The translations under genes and the position numbers were made by a program. This document shows, in pieces, positions 41,301 through 51,854 of a stretch of 64,000 nucleotides of DNA; positions within the stretch are counted from its first letter, which is position 1, and every line of letters starts with the position of its first letter. This stretch comes from Daucus carota subsp. sativus (lineage: Eukaryota; Streptophyta; Magnoliopsida; Apiales; Apiaceae): NCBI RefSeq assembly GCF_001625215.2, contig NC_030389.2, forward strand, positions 1,028,930 through 1,092,929, given 5' to 3'. The notes beneath the pieces were generated by a model. The model had not been told where the DNA came from and searched no databases. It saw only the letters and a program-made list of their open reading frames with translations.

Positions 41301-44300
41301 AAATTGGCAGTGCTTGCATCAATAAGGAACTTGAAGTGGGTTGTCAGAATAAGGGAGGTTCATCAACGCTGGTTAGTAAGTTTATTTTAGGCTTTAAGCA
41401 ATAATTAAAATGAGGCCATTTTCTGCTATTTACACTTCTAGTAGAGTGCCAAACTACATGAGCATCCTAGGTACTTTGTTTAGGTTGTTCTCTGATTGTT
41501 ATGATTTCACTATTATATAACTGACTTTCAGGAGTCCAATTTGAAGGCCACGTCTTTTAATGAACAACTTTTTGAGGCTGTTCAGCAGGAGAATGAAGAG
41601 ATGCATAAAATTCTTTCGAGTCAGACACAAGAAGTTGTCGATTTACAGCTGGAATCGGATATTCTGAAGATCATGTTGCAAGAAGAGAGGTCTCTTCGTC
41701 GTGACCAGGAGAATAAAGCACTTTGCTTGGACAGGAATCTTGAGTTGGCTGAAGAAAAAGCTGCACAACTAATCAACCAATATGAGAATATAAAGGACGA
41801 GCTCAGAGTAGCAAAATCACTTATTGAAGATCTAGAGTCTCAAAAGCTTGCATCCTCTAGGGAAATGGAGGATCTTTGGAATAGTAGCAACCACTATGCG
41901 GATAAATCGACTGAAATCTCTTTGTTGAAAAACAAAGCTTTAAATCAGGTGAATCTGTTCTCTTCCAAACTTCCTAAATCTGAAGAATCTAATTTAGAAG
42001 TTCAGTTCACAAAGATGCATAATTGTCTTGAAGAAGTAAGGAGGTTGAATACGTGGCACCATAATGAATTTTCACCTCACGGATCGAATGAGAATGGAAT
42101 TGATGAAGTTCTAAGGCAGGATCGAGCTGCAACCGCCAAGCTGATAGTTTGCTTGCAAGGTGAACTTAGCATTCTCCAGCAGCAAGTTCAAGAGAGTTAC
42201 CTAAGAGAGATAGAAACAGAAGGCAAGTTCACAATTTTAAATATTGAGCACAATGAGTTGCACAAAAAGTTAGAAGCTGTTACTCAAAATAATAGAAGTT
42301 TAGTTGAAAAGATTGACGAGAAAGATAAAGAATATAAATCATTGTCTGATATGCTGGAATCAATGACAACTGAGATTGAAGCTGTTCTTTCTTGTGGGCA
42401 GAAGGCTCTCGAAGATGCCACTGATCAGATTGATGATATCTCTGGTTCTTTACCTCAAAGAAGAAAATTGGTGTCTGAACAACTGAGCAGGATGACAAGA
42501 AGCATATCTGAAAAGGAGTTCATGATTGAAGAACTCACTCGCTATCTGGAGGATGCAACTACTAGAAGAAGTGAAATGGAGAGCATGTTGAGATCCTTGA
42601 GAGGAGCAGCTCTGGTTATAACTCAAGAACACCAACAAAATTTCAGGGAAAAGGAGAAAGAATTCATTCTTTTGACGTCAGAACTGAGTGAGAAAATATC
42701 GATCATAGCAGAGTTGGAGAACAAATTGAAGCGTGTAGAGGAAGCGCGAAGGGAAGCATCATTGTGTGCCACTGCTGCTTTTCTTGTTGTAAGCAGATTG
42801 ACTGAGAAGAACTGTGAAAACCTAAATGCATTGAAGAATAAAGATATTCAGCTTATAGAATCCATAGAATTAAGCATGAAGAAAGATGTTTTTCTCCATA
42901 GTAAATTTGTAGAAAATGGACAGAAACAAACATGTTTTCCCAGAAGCAACCTAGAAGTGGCACACTTGCAACTGTGCGGAGCACTGAAACATGTCAGTGA
43001 TATGGAACAAAACCTTAAACAAGTTGAAAAAATTAACATTATGAAGACACCGAAGATCCTTGCAGTGTTAAAAGATTACTTATTAACTCTTGAATCATGG
43101 CTTAAGCATAATGTTGATGTATTAGAATATGAGGATGAGAAGCTTATACTTGATCTATCTGCCAAGGAGATTGAGGTTCTTGTTTTGGCATCAGAACTAG
43201 AACAAATGGCTTTTGATAAATTCAGATTGCAAACAGAGCATGCAAGATCTTTTACTGTTCTAGAAAAAGTTACAGAAGACCTGGTACTAACATATTTAGA
43301 TGCGGAGTTGAAAGACTGGATCTTGCTTGACATGGAAAGTGAGGTTACTAGTCTTCTAAATGTAGTTGCTGTAACAAAATCAGAAGTAAACAAAAGAAAC
43401 TCGGAAATTACAGAGATATTAAAGGTAAAAGAGGATTTTGAGCAAGAACTTAAGCTACTGAAGAATGTTGGTTCTTCAGATGATGATTTGAGAAAAGAAA
43501 TCGGGGGAGTGACAAAAGCAAATATGAGACTGTCATCCAAGATTGCTAAACTTAAACATGAATATGAAAAATCATTGGATGACATGCAAGTGTCTTCTAA
43601 TGAGGAAGGAAGAAGGCTTCAAGAAGCTCTCTATCATATCCAAGTTCTTGAGCAAGAGATAGCTGCTAAAGATAGAGAGGTAAATTTAACTTGTCCATTG
43701 TCTAATGTTAGTAAACTAATATAAAGCTTGAGTCCGTGGTTGTTCATCAAGTGAGTAGAGGATCTAAGCTTTTAGGCTTCTGTTTCAATAACCGATAAAC
43801 CAATGCAAAACTGGCATATCTGAGCTCTGTCGACATTCAGTAACATATTAGTGTGATTATAAGCAAATCTAGATCATGACATACTTATAGACCAGATTAG
43901 TCGCTATGCATTTGTTTGAGAAAAAAGCATCTGATGTTCAAGTGTCGAATTTTATTTTTATTTTCTAATTTTGACATTAGTTCATGGCAAGGCATTTAAT
44001 GCTGATGTTATATTTTTTTTGCTTCAATATATATAGCCTGCGAATAATGACAAGCTTGCTGCTGGGAGACCTCCCATTGTTAAGCTTAAAACTTTGGGTG
44101 TAAATGGACAGGAGGTAAATATGCATTGACATGACAGTGTAAAGCTATTTGTTTAGTTTCACAATTTATTAAAATTCTTTTAACTGTGTTATTTCAGATA
44201 TTAATGCTTGACTCAAGTATAGCAGCTGCAAAGAGCTTAACACATGATGTATTGTGTGATTTACGGGACCTTAAGTCAGACATTTGCGGATATATGGTAT

Positions 44301-44696
44301 ACTTGCACACTTGTGTCTACATCTTCGACTATTCAAGAAACAAGTAGCAACTTATAATCAGCAATATTATCGTTCTTGAGCCTTATTTACCTGGCTTGAA
44401 GTTCTTATAATAGATATACCAAGGGCCTCGATTTAGAGTACAGTTTGCCAAATCTGTTCACAAATTCTACATGATGCACTTATCCTGTTTATTTTTTTTA
44501 TTCATGCTAGTCATCACTGGATAAGCATTAAGCATGAAACAGAAGACTTGACGTTATTAGTGTTGAAGTTTATGGTAAGGTATGCTTATCTGGTTACGTC
44601 CCTGAACTGAAACCTCAGTGGTATATGTATTACGGTGTTAGTATCTTAAACATAGAACACTTGCAGGATCAGGAGGTTATCAAGCTGAAGGAGTAA
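32306..44696 (+). CDS. KIN-12 family kinesin, exon 7 split by a retrotransposon
   Basis: This is a plus-end motor of the kinesin-12 class, whose plant members act at the phragmoplast and preprophase band in cytokinesis. Exons: 32306-32896, 32991-33146, 33348-33431, 34180-34299, 34406-34519, 34603-34695, 34811-34908 plus 40087-40149 (one exon interrupted), 40438-40512, 40615-40702, 40784-40842, 40920-40983, 41075-41140, 41219-41371, 41532-43679, 44037-44114, 44198-44296, 44667-44696. Together they make 1,392 codons plus a stop, with all phases consistent. Residues 1-195 are a low-complexity N-terminal extension. The motor starts [11 protein letters not shown], with P-loop GQTGSGKT (276-283), switch I NRESSRSH (399-406) and switch II DLAGSER (434-440). 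A long coiled coil fills exon 14. Intron 6 appears to be GC-AG. The retrotransposon lies in codon 419, so the present allele should stop after 422 residues (stop at 34,919-34,921). The C-terminus is uncertain, because a strong GTAAGT donor overlaps the final stop. Confidence 0.85.
34909..35184 (+). repeat. 5' LTR
   Basis: Starts TGATAGAGTATG and ends CCCTGCATCA. It contains an inverted motif (ATGATTTGTTT and AACAAATCAT), GTGTATAAAAAC as a likely TATA box, and a CT-rich stretch before the 3' end. Confidence 0.95.
35186..35199 (+). other. Primer-binding site (initiator Met tRNA)
   Basis: TGGTATCAGAGCCA, one base after the 5' LTR. It matches the 3' end complement of plant initiator Met tRNA, the usual primer of chromoviruses. 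Confidence 0.9.
35266..39777 (+). CDS. Gag-Pol polyprotein of the gypsy chromovirus
   Basis: A single open reading of 1,503 residues, starting at the first in-frame ATG ([11 protein letters not shown]). Order of domains: a Gag coiled coil and capsid region ([12 protein letters not shown] near 87), a zinc knuckle ([14 protein letters not shown] near 308), a protease ([12 protein letters not shown] near 390), a reverse transcriptase ([16 protein letters not shown] near 655, active site FFDDILIYS near 751), RNase H ([13 protein letters not shown] near 895), an integrase with an H/C zinc region (CVVCQASK) and the catalytic core (DRLSKYSHF near 1175, [12 protein letters not shown] near 1215, [11 protein letters not shown] near 1249), and a chromodomain-like end ([16 protein letters not shown] near 1470). 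No frameshift or stop was seen. It appears able to make all enzymes for its own transposition. Confidence 0.95.
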   Translation: MDEQFKAYSRSIDNKIEEQSRAIAKKLEENDKKFEEMMKLMRELSVNRSFEGPRDDNVRSTPEARTDSSGGNFAPRPLGFVPKVEFPKFDGTAARNWVKKCVKYFALCKIPEEQKVDLASLYMSDKAEVWVANYLSLKRAVNWTEFVIDLSARFKDESGLSVVEQFNKLQQTGSIEDYIDEFENLRSLMEQFNHVLPDTYLLESFIGGLKPAVKPFVKAFKPQTVAESITYARLQEESIQANSKLSKSSYSGPNLKTSSPAIFNSNVNKPALLPTPQTKPVNTFGAKTNNKPFRFIPAEVRADRMAKGLCYYCDEKYEKGHKCQFKEPQLFTVEIPGEICAENDCDMESERDDNDIAEPCISVNALAGNHSFSTMRVKGMVTSQALHILIDSGSTHNFLDIHLAKSMGCKIDKIQDQQVTVADGNHIVCQNMVKNFCWKLNGQEFSADVLLIDLGSCDMVLGVQWLSTLGTVRWDFKNLIMEFLFAGNLFKLRGIAPQKIKVVKGTCSAKLLKNAAQLCFLQVNEISSKAGVTNSDVKNDEIAANLAEIQSTSVPLQSADEELLKLKEKYADIFREPKSLPPNRGVFDHRIPLKEGANPVNIRPYRYPLKQRDVIEQLVEEMLARGIIKNSASPFASPVVLVGKKDGTWRLCVDYRELNKNTVKDKFPIPVVDELIDELAGSTVFSKIDLRAGYHQLRVHEEDVFKTAFKTHSGHYEFLVMPFGLTNAPASFQGWMNAIFKPLLRRSVLVFFDDILIYSKTVAEHWHHLSLVFELMRQNELYAKESKCSFVMDKIEYLGHFISGVGVETDPRKVESVAKWPIPKSVKDLRSFLGLAGYYRKFIRNYAGISKELTDLLKKGVFKWNEKAQSAFETLKAALVSAPVLALPDFSEVFVLETDASKEGIGAVLMQNNHPLAFLSKSLGPRWQKLSVYEKELLAIVTAVQKWEQYLSGAHFVIKSDQKSLKWLLQQRISTPFQHFWLSKLMGFDYEIQYKGGVDNKVADALSRVQGSEILCLAISIVNSDLVQQIHNSYTLDSSLFEVIQQLKQGGVHDKFQWRQDFLRRKGKIVVGPDASLRKKILDWQHQSPEGGHAGREVTLQRVKSIFYWSGMTQEVRQLVRHCVVCQASKYDTSASPGLLQPLPVPTEVWVDISMDFITGLPSSNGKEVIFVVVDRLSKYSHFMPLPHSFNAPMVAQLYLDQVFKLHGWPRSIVSDRDPIFLSQFWKALFTLHGTDFLLSSAYHPQTDGQTEVVNRCLEAYLRCMCADSPKEWCAWLPLAEWWFNTHYHSALQATPYEVVYNQPPPLHLPYLPGECAVAAVDRSMQKRELMIAKLKESLLRAQCRMKQLADKHRSDRVFQLGDWVWLKLQPYRQSSVRIRTNQKLASKYFGPFQIIECVGKVAYKLQLPDDAKIHNVFHVSQLKMFVGDSPVSVSCPDWITVSAKTAMLKPYAILDTRMVKVHNAPQIQYLVQWEGHSIPEATWEIAAEFVIKFPEFAGEHQT
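39792..39802 (+). other. Polypurine tract
   Basis: AGAGGGAGGAG, three bases before the 3' LTR, the usual primer site for plus-strand DNA synthesis. Confidence 0.75.
39806..40081 (+). repeat. 3' LTR
   Basis: The same 276 bases as the 5' LTR by visual comparison. Followed directly by the second GAAAA target copy and the resumed kinesin exon. Confidence 0.95.
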
Positions 44697-46258
44697 GTAA
44701 GCTAGTCGAGTAAAGCAGTATGAAGGTGATGGAACATGAATCTGAAGCTAGGCCACCACAGTATCCTGTAAGCTACTCGTCTTTATGCTAAAATGAGATT
44801 GAATATCAGTCACTTACTTTTCAATTTGTATTTACTAGACACCTTATAGGCTTTATTAGATTCCAGATTTGTGATTCTCTTGTAGTGTTTACAAAATTGT
44901 GCATAAAAGTGCTGCACTAATTTTTCATATTGGTATGCATATGAAGATTTTAATTTAATCATTGCAAAGCAAAGGCATAGTTTGGTTAGTATCGATTATA
45001 AATGTTTTGAAAGTATATTAGCTTATTCCATTTTTATATCATCTTTAATGAGCAGGATTTGTTTTTAGTATTCCAAAGTTAAGCGGAGAACCCCAAATTG
45101 TTTCCTATATATGAATACTTAACAAATCTTACCTCCATATCTACTTAGAAGCTGGATGCCACCCTGACTGGTATGCCTTGGTAATAAGAAGGTGAAGAAG
45201 ATGGTAGCAGTACTTTTAAGAAATACATGTATACAACACTAAGTTCTTAATTTTATTGCATTAATTGTTCCCTAGTTGGTATTATGTTTTGCATTGTTGA
45301 GTACTTGATTTTTTTATCCTTTTTCTTATCTTGGAATCTTCAATTCATTCTGTTTCGGTAATTTCATGTCCAGAAAATATTGATGAAATGGAAATTTTCA
45401 GCATGATTTTTGATTCATGGGAATGGGATAGTGCTATTATATGTCGTTTACTTGGTTCAAACATTCTTTTATACAGTAATAGAAGCTTTCTGAGTCTCTA
45501 TTTAATTAATACATACGTAATATAATTTTTATTAACCTATTTCAGATCCATTTCTTCGGCAGATTGCATACATATTCAGATATTGATTGACAACTTATTC
45601 TATAAGGCTATAATTCTTCAGTATGGAATCTGCTAACGGATATGTAATTAAAAATATGAACGCATACATTGATATCATTGAGTTCAGAGTATGTAACTGA
45701 ATCAATTATGCGTGTTTATGCGTTTTTATCCGTATTAGATGCAATCTAAATTTCTAGTCTCAGAACAGGCTAGCTTCTATGCTCCCCTTCTATGATTCTA
45801 CATATAACAAACTTAGCTGGAATAATCTTATGCATGCTAGTTATCCTGATTAATCTTCTTCGTTGATTCTAAACAGCTCCCTGAAAATCTTTTAAAAGAT
45901 GACACTGTGTCGTTAAAGATTAAGTCACTATTATTTTCTTATTCTGATGTTGGTAAATTTGATTTTGTATCATAACTCATAATTTACGCTCAACATATTC
46001 GTTGGTATTCGCCAGCAAGTGACTTCAGTTATGGTGCTAATGTTTTCTTTGCATGTACTAGACCATTCAAAAGAAGCTTAAAGCATTGTAGCATAAGGAT
46101 TGCCACTTGCTGCTAAGGACACTGATAGGACTTTTCGAAGGCAATAGAAAGCTAAAGCTGGTAAAGCTAAAAGCATTACTGCATTTGTTCTTTCGGTCCT
46201 TCCTTTTCCCTTTGTAGTTCACAAAGATGAGTTTGACCCTGTTAACAAAACTAAATTT
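44697..46258. other. DNA downstream of the kinesin stop
   Basis: No separate gene is recognised. It probably holds the kinesin 3' UTR and possibly alternative 3' exons. If the donor at the stop codon is used, an acceptor such as the AG before ACCATTCAAAAG near 46,060 could add a short alternative end. Confidence 0.35.
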
Positions 46259-46716
46259 GGGGTATTATATCAAAGTGCCCACCGTTCTTATAAAAAACTA
46301 TCAAGTGACTACCCGGTCTCCACGGAGACTCATTTAAATCGCCATAATCACTATATATATGACTTCGTTAAATATTGAAAAAATATTAATGAAAAAGTTA
46401 ACAAACAGATGATGCGTTTGCTTATAATCTTATTATATTTCTCTGTAATCTTGGGTAATGGTGTTTTTTTTTTGTAATCCATGTGGCTTACATATCATCT
46501 GCTCATGTGTTTGCTACAATCCTTTGTAATCTTCGGTAATAGTTTTTTCTATAATCCATGTGACTCACATATCATCTGCTAATTGTGATTCCTTTTAATT
46601 TTCTGTTAATAATTTTTCAAGATTTAAGATTATGATATATATAGTGATTTAGTGGCTAAAATGAGTTCCCATGGAGATCGGATAGTCACTTGATTGTTCG
46701 CGAGATATAACAGCCC
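46259..46716. mobile_element. Foldback element (MULE-like MITE candidate)
   Basis: The arms of about 150 bases are inverted copies. The left arm holds TCAAGTGACTACCCGGTCTC and AATCACTATATATATGA, and the right arm holds their inverses (GGATAGTCACTTGA and TATATATAGTGATT). The ends read GGGGTATTATATC and, inverted, GGGCTGTTATATC. The middle contains two tandem copies of a roughly 90-base block around TAATCCATGTG. No clean target duplication was found. Confidence 0.6.
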
Positions 46717-47813
46717 TTGTTTTGCAACATAACAATGGAGTTGATTAGCATATAACGAAACAAAGTAGCTTTATCTTTATTTCATTTTTGCTTGCTAGAA
46801 TTTCTGATATTATAATAGTAGTCTTTTACTTCTAAACATTATTCGGTCTGAGGGCATTGATTTTAATTGTTTCTAATGGATGATTTTGAGTTTCAGCACC
46901 TTGCTGAAAGCTGCGGATCAAGAACGGTACATATGGGTTTATAAGGATCATATCAGATTTTCCAAACAGATTCCGAGTTCAGCACCATGCTGAGAGTCAC
47001 CCATCATCATTCATCAACAAAGCATAGATCCATCATCCATATTTGGAAGGGTAACTAACTATTCTTCAGCAACGTTACTTGGCCTAACGAGAGCATAACG
47101 TTTTTATACGTTTTTTTAGCTTTTCATATTCCCCTAATGCAAGTTTCCATAATTGCTTGCAGATGTCAACTGAAAACATTTACCAGAGGGATAAATCAGT
47201 CGATCAATCTCAATGCGCAAACCTTTGTGCTCGTCATTATGAAACTGCTAAATAAAATTCTGCAAAGCTGACATCTGCATCACTGGGGTAAACTACTTCA
47301 GAAGCGAGTTTCGGTGAATTACTCAAGGGAAATGACTAGATTGTACTATGATTTCGACAGTGTGATGTAATTACTGAACTAATTATATTTCAGAATTAGT
47401 GTTATGGTCTTTTACCCCTCCAAAGTACTGTAAAACAAGTTAGACACAGAATGCACCTGCACTGCAGATAAAAATTACCAAAATAGGAAAGTCTGTGGTG
47501 CATTCTCTACTTGAGTATCTTACATCTTACATTACAACCTTGAGTACGCAGTACATAAACACGCCAACTGAATGTGGCAACAAGAGAATTTCAGGAGCTT
47601 GTTCGTTAGAGAAAGTAATATACGTGAAGAACTACAGGTGGATGACACAGTTGCCCTAACGAGTGAAGAATTTAAGTTTAAATAATGATATCCTCCTAAG
47701 CTTGAGAATGAGAGCCCTTACCCAAAATTTCACCGGAGTCGGGCCAGATACTTTTTACAACAGGAACTGCGTGTTCCCTGGACTTCTACCATATTCCAGA
47801 ACTGATCCTAAAA
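46717..47813. other. Spacer between convergent kinesin and SnRK2 genes
   Basis: No gene is recognised. The right few hundred bases probably hold the SnRK2 3' UTR on the minus strand. Confidence 0.35.
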
Positions 47814-50800
47814 TCACATAGCATAAACTATTTCTCCGCTGCTCTCAAGATCAAGGTCTGGGTCACTCTCTAGATCTTCGTCCATGTCATCATCCATGTC
47901 CAGGCTGCCTGTTAAATACTGGTTGAGATTGTTGCCCCCAGCAGCAGGTATGGTTGCCTCTGCAATTATCTGCATTATTTCATCTATGCTCTGCATGGGT
48001 TGATCAGGCTCGTTAAACTGGTTCAGTTTGTTTTCGTCGATGAGGTCTGCCGGGAGGTTCTTCAGGAACCACTCATGGTTTCTAATATCGTCCATGGTTA
48101 TCCTCTGTCTCAATTGAAGAATAAAACCCATATAAGTAGGTGTATCCTTCGATTTAATATAATAATGATAAGGTACTCAAAATTACAGTAAACCAGCATT
48201 TATAATTAGATTAGAGTGCAACGATATAATATATGATCCTGTTAAACCTTCTTTCTAACATTAAGATTTTAGATGAGCTGGTTACTTAACATTGTTTCAG
48301 AGCTCAATTTGGAGAGATGTAACATAACACTCACAGCAAGAAAGAAGATAAAAAGAAAACACGAATTGAAATACATAGATTCTCTGAACTTAACAGGAAG
48401 CGGAAGAAGGAAAATAGATTACATTCACCGGATTGATAAGTTTTGTCAGTGCACATGGGTATCAGAGAAATGCCTACCTTGGCTGAGTCAGCTACAAAGA
48501 TCCTCGAAATTAGATGGCGGCATTCGGGAGATATATGAACATAATCTGGAATCGAGTACTGGACGTTCAAGATCCGCTGCATTAGTCATAAGATAAGCAC
48601 TAACATGAGTATCAGCCAACAACATCTAGTGCATAATAGATAACAAGAGGTGAATGGTTACATGTATTGTCTTGCGGAAATTCTTAGGTTCCTCGGGATC
48701 CTCAAAAGGATATGCGCCCACCAGCATGACGTATAATGTTACACCGCATGACCATACATCTGCAAGCTGATGTTTTCATGGCAATATTAGCATAGCATCC
48801 ATGTCGTACACAAGTGCACAACAATTTTAAAATGTGATTGATGGTACAAACTACTAGCTGTTATCTATGTCGTAGTAACAGTTGTAGTAACAGAAAGCCA
48901 GGATATGGCTTTAAGTGTAGGCCGATGTCAAGCAGAGGTCACTGAACCTCAACTTTTAAGGGAAAATACAAACTACTGGCTTGCCTCTTATGTAATAATC
49001 ATAGACACAGACACTGACATTTTAACCATCAAACGATGCACAATCAGAAGGCGGCGGGTAAGTTAATGTGATAACATGATTTACCTTTCCATCATATTCT
49101 TTCTTGAGTAACACTTCGGGAGCAATATATGCAGGTGTTCCAACAGTCGACTTTGGTTGTGAATGCAGCACTGAGGACTGAGTAGTGAAAGAAAGTTAAA
49201 CTATTTATACACCAACAATCGAACAATGCAACATAAAGAAAGTAAGTACCTGAAAAATGCGTCTTCCTTTTAACAATGTATAGTTAACAATTAGAAATAT
49301 GATGGAGATATACAAAGACAAGCACAATGCGAAAGACAGAATCAAATTTTCTTTTTCTCTCTTCTGTCTTATTAGTCATACCATTGTCCATCGGAACATT
49401 CAGATTCATTCTAATTGCTTTGAAACTGAAAAACTGGAACAAAGAAAATACAAAAATTGATACCTTAGAATATCCAAAATCACATATTTTCAACCGAGGT
49501 GCTGGGCTCCCATCCAGTAATGTGTTCTCCAGTTTCAAATCGCGGTGGCATACTTGCTTCATATTGGAATTAAACGAATATTGAGCCTAATTACCTCAAC
49601 GGATTTGACTATTCAAGGTAAGTAAATGCAGGTTTTCTTTACATACCATTGAATGACAGTAGCCGACTCCAGATACAAGTTGTTGGAAAAAGAAACGAGC
49701 CTGTTGCACAAGCTAAAGAGTAAATTTACCATAAATGAAAAGGGACATCTTTGAAAACAAAACTAATGCTTCAAGCGAGAACCTCATCCTCGCTGAATCG
49801 TCCTGCATTGCATATCCGCTCAAAAAGCTCTCCTCCGGATGCATATTCCATCACAATAGCCAAATGAGTCGGTGTTAAGTCGACCTATAAAATGATAACT
49901 GACATTAAAACAAGTGTCATTCTTGAAACTTCTACTTTCCACAAAAACATTATAACTTATGCAGAGTCTGGAAAAATTAATACCTCTTTAAATCTAACGA
50001 TATTGGGATGCCTCAGCGATCTATGGTTGATTATTTCACGCGAAACATTTTCATCTATCTGTTAGGCACAAGTAAGACTGAATCAAACATGAACGCATCA
50101 AGAATCTCCAACAGCCATCAATGTACTATGATTCACCTTTTTCGTATACATATACATACTAGTTCAAAACAGCGAAAAAATCACATTTTTAACCACCAAA
50201 ACCATGAATCCTGGATCTCAAACACCTTTCCAATAACAACTCTACATCTAACCCTGTTCTTTTATGCATACACAAATCCATCATACATAAAGCTGAAGCA
50301 GATCCACTTCCAGATACTATAAACCGAAACTCGTAAACACTGCCCTAAAATCACTCGAAAATCAGAATTTGTACATTGCAACAGAAATTTTTTTTAAAAA
50401 AATCGAGAAAAATCATAGTAACCTTTAACATCTATAAAGATTTCAGCTTCAAACAGAAACATATTAAAACCCATATTAAGCAATAAAAGCAAAGATAAAA
50501 AATAAAAAAATTCATCCTAATCTTTACCGGTCAAAGCTAATTAATTACAAATTAAATAAGTTTCCACCATTTAACAGAAAAACACAACTCAAGAAATCAG
50601 GATCACAAATTATTAACCGGGCTCAACTGGTACAAATATTATAACCGGAGCTAATAATTTTTGTAACAGATAAAATTTTTACGATTTTTTAAAGGTCAGT
50701 CGAGACTAGAGCCGAGAACTCGAGGAAGGATACGAAAGAAGCTAACCTTGTCACCTCTCTCGATATACTTGACAGCAACAAGCTCATTACTCACCTTATC

Positions 50801-50923
50801 CCTCATCAACCTAGCCACTCCAAAATTACCCGACCCGATATCCTTAACAAGCTCATACTTTTCACTATCATGCATGATCGGCAAATCCATGCCGGGTCCT
50901 ACCGGTATCACTGGCCTATCCAT
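47814..50923 (-). CDS. SnRK2.6: SnRK2 subclass III protein kinase, SnRK2.6/OST1-like
   Basis: This is a Ser/Thr kinase of abscisic acid signalling. In this subclass it is held inactive by PP2C phosphatases and, when freed, phosphorylates bZIP factors and anion channels. Nine exons in minus-strand order: 50747-50923, 49984-50058, 49783-49884, 49647-49700, 49464-49556, 49085-49177, 48662-48766, 48478-48576, 47814-48104, giving 362 residues, the length of Arabidopsis OST1. Features: glycine loop GSGNFG (30-35), Lys52, catalytic HRDLKLEN (140-147), DFG at 162, activation-loop Ser177 in SQPKSTVGT, and APE ending at 188. The SnRK2 box is followed by the acidic ABA box ending SSGEIVYAM. The C-terminus and the start MDRPV favour SnRK2.6 over SnRK2.2/2.3. 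All junctions are GT-AG. It is convergent with the kinesin. Confidence 0.95.
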
Positions 50924-51548
50924 TCATGTAACATAAACTGAGTAGTCTGTCGGTTTTGTGCAGTCGGTTTTGTCCTGTTTTGTTACAGTATTACATGCAT
51001 GCAAATAAATAAGAGCAATTTTCAAGAAAAAACAAGAGAAAAGATATGTAAAGAGGGATCACAGGGTAGGATGGGGAGTTGAGTTGGTTGAAGAGGGAGA
51101 GTTGTGTCCGTGAAACAACGGTTAACTGGTTCTGTCGCTCAGTTTACTTTTATTTTCTTAGGTTTGTGAGTGGGACACCTTGGGGATTAATGTGTCATGT
51201 GTGTATTTATATCGGTGACAAAGTAGATGTAAGTGGACAGCAGCTGAAAAAGGAAAAAAGAGAGAAAATTGTCAAAAAAATATTTTTCTTTTGAAATCAA
51301 ATGATAAAAATATTTAATGTTTAAAATTTAATAGGAAAAATGGAGAGAAGTTGGACACTGGAGCATCTTCAAGTTGTCTATAATTTTTGTTAACTTATAA
51401 TTTATTTTTGAATTAATAAAATAAGTTCAACAATATCCTGAAAAGTGTCTTATAAATATAATAAAATATAGTATCCTAGTGATTTAAGACATCGTTTTAA
51501 TATATCAACTCTAAAAACATGTTTCATTATCGCGTTTTACTCGTCTTG
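50924..51548. other. Upstream region of the SnRK2 gene
   Basis: Contains the 5' UTR and proximal promoter of the minus-strand kinase. No specific element was identified with confidence. Confidence 0.35.
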
Positions 51549-51854
51549 CTCCCTCCATCCCACCAGATTCTTTACAGTTTCATTTTTGGGATGTATCTTC
51601 CAATTCTTTACATTTCAAAACTTGCCAAAAATAGTTGATGGGTCCCACCACTTCCCCACTTTTCCTCCTTTTTCACTCTACTTTTACTTTCTTTTCGCAC
51701 CACTTTTCCTCCACTTTTTCTCTTTTCTACATTAAAAATTAATCGGTCCTATCACTGCACCCACTTTTCCTTCTCTTTCTCACTATTTTATACATATTTC
51801 CTAACTTCCATGCTCAAACCAAACGTAAACAATTGGCTAAGACGGAAAGAGTAT
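51549..51854. mobile_element. Stowaway-like MITE (degenerate)
   Basis: The left end CTCCCTCCATCCCACC and the inverted right end ACTCTTTCCGTCTTAGCC resemble the CTCCCTCCGTCCC terminus of Stowaway/Mariner MITEs. The interior is C/T-rich on one strand. TA follows on the right but not directly on the left, so the element is old or its boundaries are slightly off. Confidence 0.5.

Noticed and set aside
42280..43585. Long minus-strand open frames opposite kinesin exon 14
   Set aside because: They are antisense shadows of the coiled-coil coding exon, with Ser/Leu-rich translations and no family match.
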